From: Lonicera japonica
Lineage: Eukaryota; Streptophyta; Magnoliopsida; Dipsacales; Caprifoliaceae
DNA: 64,000 nucleotides
Assembly: GCA_021464415.1 (NCBI GenBank)
Contig: CM038470.1
Span: forward strand, 28,483,601-28,547,600
Reading direction: 5' to 3'
Part shown: positions 21,597-33,250 of the stretch, one piece after another
Numbering within the stretch: the stretch's first letter is position 1
Layout of the letters: each line of letters opens with the position of its first letter
Notes under the pieces: model-generated
Seen by the model: only the letters and a program-made list of their open reading frames with translations
The model's database searches: none
What the model was told of the DNA's origin: nothing
Position numbers and translations under genes: made by a program

Positions 21597-22136
21597 TGAG
21601 GGGCAGTTAAAGGGTATAAAAATATCATTCAGAGCTTGTTTACAAAAAGTGAGGTCCGAGCTTATCTTGTGTCTGAGCTCACTATAGATTGAAGAAAAGA
21701 GTCTTTCCAAGCAGCGACACGTGGTGACAGCACGGTAAAAGTGTGGCTGGCACGCCCGGCGGCTGGATGCCAATTGCCCACTACACAACCAACTCCACCA
21801 TTTTCTCCACTTATTCCCAACGTGGGAAGTGGAACTTATCATCTTGTAATAGCTAATTCCTTGCACCTATAAAAAGAACTAGCCCTAGTCATTTTACATC
21901 ATCTAATCCAGGCGCATTCCATTAACTAAGAATAAATCAACTTGTAACCGTCACTATTAGTATCAATAAAAAAATCACCATCAAATGGTAGACGTAAACC
22001 AGACCTACTATCCATTGGCTGGGAGAACCATCCTTCACCAAAAATCTGTGTGTTATCCTTACTTAAGTTTCTTGCACTTGTTCATAAACATTGTGTGTAA
22101 GTAACATTTTTGGCCAAAAGATTTGTTGACCTTACA
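21597..22136 (+). repeat. Tat1 3' LTR
   Basis: The right end (22136) is fixed by identity to the 5' LTR fragment. The left end at TGAGGGGCAGTTAAAGGG (21597) is inferred from its likeness to the Tat2 LTR start TGAGGGAGCATAATTTATC. A TATA box, CTATAAAAA, lies at 21868-21876 and would place transcription start near 21900. A second CACGTG is present at about 21719. Confidence 0.75.
21868..21876 (+). promoter_or_regulatory. TATA box in the Tat1 3' LTR
   Basis: CTATAAAAAGAAC sits about 270 bp into the LTR, upstream of the part shared with the 5' LTR fragment. Confidence 0.55.
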
Positions 22137-22381
22137 TATCTTTTTTCGAATTGGTCTGTATATATGTGTGTATAAAGGTCAGGTTATATTTGGTATTATA
22201 GTTGATAAGAATTTGGTAGTCCTAACTATATGGTTATTTGGGCATGATTACTTCATGGTGCTTATATCCCTTCACAAATCCTTTTGCATGTCATCAGTGT
22301 AAGTGGAAACATGCTTGAAATTTGTTTGATTTGGTTTCTAAAGTTACAAACTTACAGTTGGCCACAAAGCTAATGCCGTTT

Positions 22382-22430
22382 TCTATACTATTAATAAAGC
22401 ACGAGGAAGGTTTTTGGTGTACCAATTGAA
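22382..22430 (+). mobile_element. Helitron-type 5' terminus
   Basis: TCTATACTATTAATAAAGCA matches the conserved TC-TATA-TTAATAAAG start of non-autonomous plant Helitrons. I could not find a matching 3' hairpin and CTRR end downstream, so only this end is called. Confidence 0.5.
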
Positions 22431-22469
22431 TTACCAAAATACCCCTCTATGCTAAGAAAAGAAATATTT

Positions 22470-22545
22470 TTTTTTTGTAAGATTTGAACTATGACCTCAC
22501 ACACAAAGGGAAATTCACTTTACCACTTGAACAAACACAACAATT
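22470..22545 (-). repeat. tRNA-like (SINE-like) segment
   Basis: On the minus strand, CAAGTGGTAAAGTGAATTTC then GAGGTCATAGTTCAAATCTT resembles the A and B boxes of a tRNA-derived promoter with correct order and spacing. No poly-A or poly-T tail or TSD is established. Confidence 0.35.
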
Positions 22546-25019
22546 TGTCATAAAAGTATTACCACTTGACCAAATCCTTTTATAATGTGCCTATTCAATT
22601 ATTAAAGTGTTCTCCCGATTTTCTTTCCTTCTTTCTTATTAAGGATAATTTAGTAAAAAAATTTTTTAAACACATACTCTTAAATATTATATAGTTACAA
22701 CGTATTGGGTCGGATTAATTTGGATTTGAATAAATTCGAGTTCAAGTATGGGTGACAATTCATGTTTTTTGTTGTGTTTGGACCTAAGACAACATGACAT
22801 GGCGTTTTGTTATTTTTACAAAATACGAACACAACTTACCGAATACACAACATGAGCGACGAATGTGATTATAGGTTTTGGGTCTACACGACATAACCCA
22901 AGTAGAAATGTTGATTTTCCCTAATTAGAGACGATAATACCCAATTAACATGACAAAATATGATTAACACAACATAAGGTCCTAATAAATATGTTGTAAC
23001 ACCAGTAGAAATATTGGTTTTATCTAATTAAGACACAATAAACCCTAATTTACATGATAAGATACAATTATCACGGTATATCTCTAATTTTATTTCAAAA
23101 TATAGACACAAAGACGATTTCATGTTAAATATTATAGACATAAATTATAATTATTTAGTCAATTTCATGGCAATTTCATATCGTTTCATGTTATTTCATC
23201 ATGCTCTTTCTAAAATGGTCTCTTTAGGTCTAGGCATAATTATTGAAGAGGGTTCTAATTTTCAATATAATACTCACCTCAGTCAAGCTAGGAAAAACAT
23301 AAGGCAGACATACTTTTTAACGGGGTGGGTTTAGATCTTACCAACTGGCTTGCAGACTTACCCATTGGCGGCCCCATTAATAACTAAAAATGGGGTTTAA
23401 ATTAATTTGTTTTTTCAATCAAAATTTAATAATGGAAATCAAATCTATGGGAATTAAATAATTTTTAGTTAATCAAAAGTTTATCTATAGAGAAATAATG
23501 AAAAAAAAAACTATTTTAGGATAGGTAAACATGTATTTCCAACATTATATTCATGAACATTTAAACCAGTTTTATAAACAGGCTTTGCTTTTTATAATCT
23601 ATAATGTAATTTTTTTTTATCAAATAGGATATTTACATAAATTTATTTATTGATTACAGAGTTGATTTTTCACAGAATAATGATCCGTTTAGTTGTCCCT
23701 TAAAATATGAATTAGGTGATTTACAAATTTTATGATGATTTGTGCTTGGTTAGGAAAATTAAATAATCGTAAATATGAAAATTTAAGTTGATTCATAAAA
23801 ACTAAAATTAAGGCATTTGAAGTAAGACTTAAAATTCTCTAATTCTTGAACTTAAGAATTTAATCCAACCTTATATTTTAAAGGAATATAGGACATATGC
23901 TTGATGTTGATACCTCTATGCAAAATTTTATGAAACATAGATGATTTTAAACAGTGTTCTTAAATAAACGCACGGAAATAGTCTTTTCACCCCTACTTTC
24001 AACTCATCCCACCAACACAATTTTGACCGATGCTTTTGTCAAACCACACATACTTTTACTCATTATGATTAGTATTGAATTTGTTTGACACTACAACCCA
24101 TTGATGTTCTGGTGAATTTTTTATCATATTTCCTTAATACTAAATAAATTTCTCTCTGAAATATACTACAAGATTTTCGTTTGTCCTAGATAGCCGAGTT
24201 AAAAAAAATTGATTTTAATTTTAAGGCTCCTAATAACTCTATTGATAATCTTAAGTATGAGTGATTGAAGATTACAAATGAAATATACACCATCAACTAA
24301 AAACTAGGGAATAGATTTTCTAAATTGTTTATTTTTTGGGTTTTTTTTTTAATACTTTAAGCCTATTATAAGCAAAAAGATCTTAAGAAATAATTCAATT
24401 CAAAAACCCTAAAAAACAAATAACTTCTTTGAGCGGATAAAGTTGCCAATGCTTGCAAAGAGGGACAACATTCACTAGCCATCTAATGAATATATGCACA
24501 CAATTGAATCATGCGAAGACAAAATTGATCATATATATGATGTAAACTTCACAATTAATATGCACGCAACCGCTGGCTTGAAATGGATCACCAGTGTAGA
24601 AGATTTTTGTGTGGCATTAAAGAATAAGAGGGGTATTTTTTTTTCTTTTCTTTTTTGTAAATAAAAAATAAAAGATTATTTGGTTGCAAACTTATTAAAA
24701 CCATAAAAAGATAAACGGTGTCAAAAAAAGACTTTGTGGATGTATATAAGAACACTCATTTCAAAACATGTTGTTATAAAATTTTCAATATCTTAATTAA
24801 GTTGTCCAAACAATCCATTAACTAAAATTGAATCATTTTAGATTCATAAGGTTTTAATTGACCAATCGAAAGTGAACTAATTTCATAATTAAAATTTTTT
24901 TGCAAAGAAGCCATAATTAATTATGTATTCATGATACAAAATATTATTTTATATATAATTTATTTTATTCCATCTACTACACACACGTAGAATATACTTC
25001 AAAGATTAGTATTAATTAT

Positions 25020-28000
25020 ACCTTTGTTTATTGATGCAAACCAAAAATAACTTATATGAATGAAGGAATACAATATGAAAACTTACTGCATTGGATTTGA
25101 CCGTATTTAATTTATAGATTTTTTTGGCAATTACCAGCAATTGGGAATCTCGGTTGATGAGCCTGGCATTTACGTTGTGTAGAACTTTTAAAGACTTCTA
25201 CAAAATGGTAAAGGTTGTTGAAGCTATCCCACTAAAGTATGTATTGATTTCAATTACATTAAATTTATTTATTTTATACACACACATATATATACACATA
25301 ATACGTGTGCATGCTTTATTTTCATTTACGCACGAATTTAATATAGAATGGAAGGAATAAAATATAAAAATATAATTAATTTAATGACAAGACATTTTCA
25401 CTTTTAACTTAAACCTCATAGGTTCGAGTCAAGTTAATAACATTTGTAAACAAAAAAATAAATACATGAAAAAAATAAAAAAATTCGTTAAAATTTAGTG
25501 TCATAACCGCTTCCTATCACTTCAATTTTATATTAACGTAGAGCATACTTGTGTACAACTTTCAAATAGTTCATTGATTTTGGGACCACGTGTTAATTTG
25601 GAGCAATTTAACCAAATAGTTCTAAGCGCACTTGCATAGTTCATTCGTCTAAAATCTTAATTCATAGTTTGATTATTTTCTTAGCATTTTTACCATTAAT
25701 TAAGTTAAACTTTTTTACTTTTTTTTATAAAGTATTAACGTTAAAATGAGACTGTCAGTTTTAAAAAATAAAATAAAAATAAGTACTTAAATTTCTCTAA
25801 TGAGATGTGTATTTTGTTTGATCACAAAAAATATGATCTAAGTAATCAAGAGTTGTTCTAGTTGGGGGCACCTAATTAGATCCGGCGGAAATTTCAGGTT
25901 CGAGTCTCACTAACGATGGTTTGGGGTGAGTTTTCTTTATTTGTAATTAAAGGGGAAGATTTAAACCTCCTTTTTTTAATATATATAAAAAAAAAAGAAA
26001 AAGAAAACGAAATGCTAGCTAGCTGTTTTACATTTGAAAGTATGTAAATTCTTTTTATTTTTATCGTTTCACGTTTTAAAGTTCAATTCAACGAGATAGA
26101 TATAAGTTGATCAAAATCAAGAAAGAGTTACACTTCTACATGAATGGATCGTCAAGAAAAATTCATTTAACCCCCATTTTAATCAATAAATTAGATAAGT
26201 GGTATTGGCACCTTATAAGCTCTGGGGAGTATTAAACTCATACTGAAAACAAAGTGAATTATCTCCTGTACTGAATTTACTAAAAAGAGCAAATTCATAG
26301 ACGAAATAAAAAATAACACCTTCTGGCGCTCTTAGCACTAGACTAAGACACAAGATGTTTACAATATATCAGTTGATAACATACCTCAAAGACACTATTT
26401 ATTTTTAAAAAAAATCATCTTATAATCTCAAACACTTTATTTTATACCTTATAAATTAAATCATTACTCCTTATTATATAAATATTTTTAGAGTGAAAAA
26501 GTTTCATGGGGAAGAAAAGGGCCGGATCCAACGAATTTAATTTGATGCATTCCAATTTTAATTCGTTGTATAACTTGTTTATCAGGGACATGCACTTTGC
26601 ATATTTATTAATATTTGTACGAATAAAGGGTCAACCATCAAATTACGTACAGCTTTGGAATTGTGCACCAAATTGGTAAAATTGCTAGAATCCCTAGCCC
26701 CATAAAAGCTACAGGTTCAAATATTCAACTAAATAAAACTATATATTTCTATGTAGTTATTATATACATGCACCAAGTGCGTCATTACGTGTTTACAATA
26801 TTTTATGTAGTAAAATCAAATTTGTTAATGTTACAACGTTTTTAATATATTGAAAATTGGGGAATTGAACATATTGAAAACTAACTACTTCGAGGTGATT
26901 GAAATAAGTGAGCCACGTGACAATAATCTAAAATTCAATTAGTATAATTGGTAAAAAAAAAAAAAAAAAAAAAGGAAAGTAGCGACCGAGTTGCTGTCTA
27001 TTTTAGTTGAGTTATGTTAACATCATAACATATGCTCTGATGACACAAGTTAACAATCAATTTATGGTAAAAAAAAAAGAAGGTATAAATACACATTTAA
27101 TAGGATACAACTAGATTTTCACAAACGAGATTTTTTTTTTATTTGTAGTATACTTAACATGTATCCTTGTGTCATAAGTTATCTCCATTCTCATTAGTGT
27201 AATAAATAAAAAGGAAGGATCACTTTCTAAGGGACACTCCACATCATCAACAAAAACATCATGTGAAATAAGCTTGTTTATCCTTTATTTTCAATTATTA
27301 TTTCAATTGCGGAGAAGGCGAATTGTACTAAATTGTTCATATTTTAAATACTATATAGGCTTCACACGCAACGTATGTGCTCACTTTCTATTCATATAGA
27401 TGCATGTATTTAAAACGAAAAATATATATCAAGTATTTTAATTATTCAATGGTAAGATTTTTTTTTTAAACATGTGATCAATTAAGAGTTCAAATCTTGC
27501 TAATAATTAATTTTATTTGAAAAAAATAAAATTATAAGGAAAAAACTTGAAAGACAAAAAATTGGAATTGTAAAAGCCAAACGATTTAATAATAATTCAA
27601 ACATTCATTTTTTATGTTATATATTTACATTTTTTCTTACATTCACTTTTGTGGTTTTTCATTTGCTGCACTTTTTTTTTTCAATGGTCTATTTTCATTT
27701 GCTGTTTTATTAATTGAACTTTGCAGGTCCTTTGACCGCCCCAAGATTTATTAATTAAATCAACCTAATTAAGTTGACCAAATAAATCAAAAATACACAT
27801 ATAATTTGATGAAAATAAATAATGAGTGGTGGCTATATATCTTTGGTAACTCAACAATATATTATCACTTTCACGGTTGCGGAAGCAAATAGAAATTAAT
27901 GATGTGAGTTGTCTGATCGAGAAACTCTTGTCCAGAAGAATTTGGCCACTGCCATCTCCGTACGTCCACCACTAATCTATCAACCATTGCTTTCACTTGA

Positions 28001-28030
28001 GAACCTCAACCCTGATGAATCACAAAATGT
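25020..28030. repeat. Unrecognised 3-kb repeat, copy A
   Basis: It matches copy B (41175-42924 plus 54634-55063) and copy C (60373-62862, halves swapped). Shared blocks include CTTATAATCTCAAACAC (about 26425), GATCCGG...GGTTCGAGTCTCAC (about 25880) and GACCGCCCCAAGATTTATTA (about 27736). Copy A is uninterrupted and carries the empty site (CTTATAATCTCAAAC) for the gypsy insertion seen in C. No TIRs, LTRs or transposase are found. A short exon-like frame near 25139-25236 (LCRTFKDFYKMVKVVEAIPL, followed by GTATGT) recurs in B in altered form. Confidence 0.7.
25855..25990 (+). repeat. SINE-like element within repeat A
   Basis: GATCCGGCGGAAATTTCAGGTTCGAGTCTCACTAACG contains a B-box-like GGTTCGAGTCT and is followed by a pyrimidine-rich tail and A/T runs. 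Corresponding copies lie at about 42150-42290 and 62165-62300. It could be a tRNA-derived SINE that was already present in the ancestral repeat. Confidence 0.35.
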
Positions 28031-29095
28031 ATAAATACTGTATATAAGTTTATTAGAATTTTATGAAAATTTTAATTAGTCTATATATAAAGAAAATATT
28101 AGGATTATGATCCTTAATACGCTAAATCAAAATACGGTTCTCTTTTCTTTTTTTTTGAAAGAGAACCAAAATTCCAATTAAGAAAATAAGGCAATTTAGT
28201 TGAGGAAGATCACGTACCCGCTCGATCCGTCCTCTCACTGTGATCGATCCTCACACTTCTGCATTCGTTTTATCATGAATTCAAATACGTGGTTTAAGTG
28301 TTTTAATTAAAATCTTGATGATTTGATATATTAATTTTAAGAATTAATTTTTAATAAGTGGTATCAGAAAAACTCATGTTGAACCATTAATTTTTTTTTT
28401 AAAATTTGTTATTATATTTAATAATATTAAGGGTTTATTATTTTACCTGCAGTTGTCACATCTAAAAAATTAAAAGGTGAGGGAGGGGACGAGTATTCGA
28501 CTGGACAAATATACAGGGATACGTGTAATATTTATATATTTACATATGGTTGTTCATATGTGTGGTAATGGTTGTTCATATAAATATATAAACAACTGTT
28601 TCGATTTGACCCTTTTGTTGCATATGTATATGTATATTTTTATTTTTTACCATACGGTATATACATACATATATAGAATAATGTATATATATGTATATAA
28701 GATTTGGATTCTCGTCTATACAAAGTAATATTTTTGAGAAAAGTGGTCACAAGGAGAATGATGTGACATACGGCAGGTCTTAAAATTATAGTTAAAAAAA
28801 AAAAATCAATTGCTGCAGGATGTGATGACATATACCCCTTTTGTCTTAAATTACTGTTCCTTTTTTTATTTTTTGGATATTCTAAAATAAATATCTATTT
28901 TTTATAAAAAATAAATATATACCTATTTAACTATTTTATACTTTTATTTTTCAAGTAAAAATTTTAAATAAAAAAAAATAAAAAAAAAAGTCAATATAAA
29001 TTAAGTAAAAAATGTATTAATGATATTGAATTCCTAATAAATTAAATTTCTTAAAAAAAATCAATAATTTGTGACGGAGGAAATATATAAATTTA

Positions 29096-29127
<32 letters not shown>

Positions 29128-31020
29128 TTATATGTTAAACCTCAGTGACGTGCTGTGATGTGACCTTAGTGATGCGATATATATGAATTTAATATGCATA
29201 TATCTATATATGATATGACTTTTCGACTGTGAGATGTTTTTTGGTTTAATATATATAATATTTTGGGCCTTTTTGTGTTTAGCTTAATTATTTTAAATTA
29301 TTTTGCAATTAGTCCATTTTGAATTAGAAATTAGCAAATGGCCCAAATGATTGGATAATTACTATTTTTTTTTGTTTTAGAAATTATTTAGTTGATTTTC
29401 GAGATTACCCTTTTGTTGAAATTTAATTTTAATATTCATAATCTCCTAAATTCTAGCTTCTTGTAATCTAAGGGAACAAATAAATATTCAAATATAATTT
29501 TTCGGTTGACTGGATAAACACTATTTTAAAATTTTATTTTTAAAAAAATAATAGAAATATCTAATCACATATGATCTAGTTTCATTTTGAATTTCATATT
29601 TTTTTAAACTTAACTGAATTATCTAATCTAATGTGATTAGATATATTATATAGATTATCTTATTTACATGGTAGACATACTAAATTCTTAGAGCGTAGTT
29701 TTAAAAATAGATATATTAACAGGCATATTAATGTATTAGTGTGATACACCAGACTGTTTTGAAAGCAGGCATATTAGTGATGCGGATATATTGACTGTTT
29801 GTGAAATAAAGATATTACCAAGCATATTAATGTATTAGTGTAATACACCAGAAACAATCAGAAGCAGGCATATTGGTGTGATACACTAGCAAAATTTAAA
29901 ACAGGCATATTAATGTGATACACCAGAAATATTTGAAACATGCATATTACAATAGTAAGTGTATAGGGGACATCTCGACAATATATGTCTACAAAATAAA
30001 TTGATAATGTAAACAAAAACCTACCTAACCATCAATCAACAAAAATAAAAGGCAACAAAGATTAAAAAACCTAATGAATTACGAAATAATGTGACAAAAA
30101 TCTTGACCAAATGATAAGAAAACTTTTTGAAATGCAAATGCACCTCTGACCAAAGAAGACTGTTGTAACAATGAGCTAAGCAGATGATGAAACTGGAAAA
30201 TAGTTGTTTTACGTATGGCTTGATAATAAAACATACCGCCAATAAAATAGAAGGACAAAAGTTAATGATAAGGATTAATCCCATAATCTATTTAATAATG
30301 GACATGCTCTAAAACAACTACCCATTATCCTATGTTTTAGGTGCTTAACATATTTTGTTTAGTATAACCGAACCAAGCAATAAATAAGGAGATATAACTA
30401 ATCCAAACAACAACCATCAAAATCACGGAACAACAAAGATTAATCAACAAAGGGCAAGGGGGTAATATCACGATTTATAACCATAATAATAATAAAATTA
30501 ATTTTAAAAGAAAACTGGACCAAATGCAAAACAATTGGGGTAAAAATAAAAAAAGTGGGTTAAATTCTAATTTTGGAAACGGATTGAGTCTGAGTAAAAA
30601 CAATCCCATAAAATTGGGCTAAATCCTAATTTTCCATAATATTTTTTGGATTGATTTGTCTTTATTGATATATATGTATATATACATATATATACATATA
30701 TACATACATATATATACATATATACATATTAATATTGGTGTGAGTTTATCATTATTTGTTAATTTCAAGAGAGGCAATTGGTTTAAAGGATTTCTTTTAT
30801 AAATAAAATTATAGAGATGACACCTTATTTTTTTATTGTAAAATAAGGATAATCAATATAATTATGGCATGTGTTCATAGTAAAATTAAGCCAAAACAAG
30901 AAATAACCTTTTTCTGTTCACATTTTTACAATTATGCCATCATTCCTATAACTCCCACTCTTCTCGTGCGATTTGCACTGCTCGATCTCCAATTCATCTC
31001 AATCATGTTCAGTTTCCAAA
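28031..31020. other. AT-rich intergenic sequence with simple repeats
   Basis: It contains TA/TATACATA microsatellites at about 29098-29130 and 30665-30730 and a degenerate tandem repeat at 29715-29950. No supported gene. The ORFs here are low-complexity (I/Y/F-rich) by-products of AT-rich sequence. Confidence 0.6.
29715..29950. repeat. Degenerate tandem repeat, units of about 37-53 bp
   Basis: About six units start CAGGCATATTAATGTGATAC and most end ACACCAGA plus a variable spacer (29719, 29766, 29819, 29866, 29903, 29940). Confidence 0.65.
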
Positions 31021-31027
31021 AATATTT

Positions 31028-31335
31028 CAATGCAAAAATACTTTTGCACTGAATCTGCGTGCAATTCCCATAGATAATTCAGTGCAAAAACAATTTTGCA
31101 CTAAATGAGTGTGCAACTTGTCAAAATGAATTCAGTGCAAAAACAATTTTGCACTAAATTTGCATGCACTTATCATAAATAATTCAGTGCAAAAATAATT
31201 TTGCAGTAAATTCGCGTGCAATATTCAACAATAATTCAGTGCAAAAACAGTTTTGCAATAAATCTGCAAGCCATTTTCAGAAGAATTCAGTGCAAAAATT
31301 CTTTTGCATTAAATCCGAGTGCAATTTAAATAGAT
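31028..31335. repeat. Six-unit 52-bp tandem repeat with an internal palindrome
   Basis: Units start near 31028, 31080, 31133, 31185, 31237 and 31288. Each has the inverted repeat AGTGCAAAAACAATTTTGCACT (or a close variant) followed by AAATTTGCGTGCA. The palindrome is kept in the central units while the spacer varies. It lies just downstream of the MuDR remnant at 31561-32475. Confidence 0.85.
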
Positions 31336-31560
31336 AATCAAAGTCATTCACATTCAAATAAACAACTTGCAAAGAATAACAATGTCTTGATATTATTTAT
31401 TTCATAAAAATAGAAAAACATATTCATTCATATATCAAAATCAACATTGCATTCTTTTAAAATTAAAACTAAACGAATCCGAAAAAATTCGTAAATACAA
31501 TCATACCAAGAATTTTAATTCCAAAATATTCACTAAATGTAACTATACTATGCCGCAGTA

Positions 31561-32475
31561 AAATCTAAACAGTAGGTGCAGTGCATATCTTGTTGTTGTG
31601 ATATGCATAACAGTTACACCTTTCACACTTCCTTTTTTTCTTTATACTTGAATCGGTGCTCTCAATTCGATTCTTTTTAGGACGATCGGGTTGAGTTTTA
31701 CAATCAGGAGGTAAAATTTTTAATACATCCGAGACATTAGTAAGATGATCAGAAGTTGGTATCGGGTAAATTGCATGAGCATAAGAGCTCTGAAAGTTAC
31801 ACATAAAGAAGTAAGGATCGCAATAGTCATAAACAACATTTCTATCTACCAAAATACACAAGACGGCCTGTGAACATGGGAAGCCATCAATCCACCATGA
31901 ATTACAACCACACTCCCATGTCGAAAGATCTACGCGCTAAGACTTTTTCTCTATAACTTCAAAGACGAAATCAAATGATTTGACAACCCTCCATGTCAAT
32001 TTTTCATTAACCTTATCCTTCAACCATTTTTCAACCTCCAGATACAAGATAGTTTTTTAATTTCTCGACATTTCACGTTTATCCGACATTTGCTTAATTA
32101 TTTTCACACGAATTTCATCTAGTATTGTTGTTATAGGAAGATTCCATTCATTTGCAACCGACGAGTTATAACTTTTGGCCATATTAGAATACATAACAAC
32201 ATATCTTCTTCCCGAAAAAAATGCATTAACCCAATGATCAAGTGGTGCGCCCCTAAAGAAATCTTCCGTAACATTCTTCGCAAGTGTCTTAAGGTCATCA
32301 TAGGCATTTTGAAAATCGTCAAGCGAATGAGCATATGCACAACTAGTAAACAAATTCAAAGCTAATTTTCGTTTTTTATATTTCGATGGAAAATAAGAAT
32401 TGAAGTTATTCCTCAAATGCCAAAGGCAGTAATCATGAAAACCATTCTCGCCAAATGTTTTAATACTTCAACACT
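31561..32475 (-). pseudogene. MuDR/MULE transposase, C-terminal half only
   Basis: Minus-strand frames read GENGFHDYCLWHLRNNF (the conserved H-x-x-C-x-x-H-L segment), WVNAFFSGRRYVVMYSNMAK, and a SWIM-like zinc finger VDLSTWECGCNSWWIDGFPC. In that finger the final C-x-H has become C-S-Q, which would disrupt zinc binding. The tail ends near 31564 with CERCNCYAYHNNKIC, a decayed zinc knuckle. The DDE catalytic core and N-terminus are absent; similarity starts abruptly at about 32475. One TAA near 32057 and one near 31937 break the frame. Such transposases mobilise Mutator-like DNA transposons. Confidence 0.8.
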
Positions 32476-32690
32476 CATACCAAAAAACAATCGAATTAAA
32501 TTCCAAAGGAATAACCATTATAATAAACTACGCCTATAATGCCTCTACCAAGATTCCTAAAAAATGAGACATAAAAACTTAGAACCAATACATTGCATAA
32601 AAAACATTTATTTCATTCATTCACAAATGAAATCACTCATTTAAACTAACCAAAACCTACAATATAAGAATCAAGTGCAAAACTACAGCA
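32476..32690. other. Short intergenic stretch
   Basis: No gene or repeat recognised between the MuDR remnant and the hairpin-bearing repeats. Confidence 0.5.
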
Positions 32691-32694
32691 CTTA

Positions 32695-33250
32695 AAATTT
32701 CTAAGATCAAAACTGAAAAACTACAAATTCATTTTTGCAGTTTTTCTACACAAATGATGAAAGAAAAAAAGGAAAACAGAACAAAGTTCAAAAAATATTG
32801 CATTTAAAAATACTTAGATCAAAACTGAAAAAATGCAAATCCACTTTTGCAGTTTTTTCTGCACAAAGGAGGAAAGAAAAGAAAAAACAAAGCAATACAT
32901 AGATTGATTACAATATACTAAATAACCTTTAAAAGCATGAATATTCAGCCACTATTTGATCAAATCTTCCAAATTATAAGTTAAAAACAATCAAAATAAA
33001 GCAATATTTCTACAAGTTTTGCATAAATCACAAGATAGTTCTCCATAATCTAAATATATCATCAAAACTGAAAAATTGTAAAAGCACTTTTGCAGTTTTT
33101 TTATAGTTGGGGAAAAAAAGGAAAATAGAGCAAAGCATGGATTTATTGAAATCGTGCTAAAATAACCTATAAAAATATGAACATTCAATCACTATTTCAT
33201 AAAATCCTCCAAATATAAGATATAATCAACCAAAATGAAGCAAAATCACA
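32695..33250. repeat. Three-copy direct repeat with internal inverted repeats
   Basis: Copies start at about 32700, 32814 and 33060 with ATCAAAACTGAAAAA and continue with CACTTTTGCAGTTTTTT (inverted AAAACTG/CAGTTTT) and GGAAAA-AGAACAAAGC. Copies 2 and 3 share about 190 bp. They flank the other side of the MuDR remnant from the 52-bp array. Confidence 0.7.

Larger units (their letters stand above)
1..22136 (+). mobile_element. Ty3/gypsy LTR retrotransposon, Tat lineage (Tat1), decayed, left-truncated by window
   Basis: The first 116 bases match the bases just before 22136 (for example ATCCTTACTTAAGTTTCTTG in both), so they are the 3' end of the 5' LTR and the 3' end of the 3' LTR. Between them, on the + strand and in order, lie gag, protease, RT, RNase H, a second RNase H and integrase, then a tandem-repeat spacer and an antisense gene. 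The second RNase H and the antisense gene before the 3' LTR are known hallmarks of the Tat lineage. All coding parts carry stops and frameshifts, so the copy is old. It hosts four later insertions, listed separately. The target-site duplication cannot be checked because the left end lies outside the window; the candidate right copy is TATCT at 22137-22141. Confidence 0.88.
22142..25019. other. AT-rich intergenic sequence
   Basis: No coding frame longer than about 70 codons, and none with a motif. It contains a Helitron-like 5' end (22382) and a SINE-like segment (about 22470-22545), listed separately. The rest has only short A/T runs. Confidence 0.6.

Noticed and set aside
28477..28831. ORFs rich in Y/I/M (83 and 63 codons)
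   Set aside because: Produced by ATATAC/TATGTA microsatellite sequence.
31028..31335. Regular 52-bp repeats as a CRISPR-like array
   Set aside because: Plant context, no constant repeat/unique spacer pattern and no cas genes; it is an ordinary tandem repeat with palindromes.
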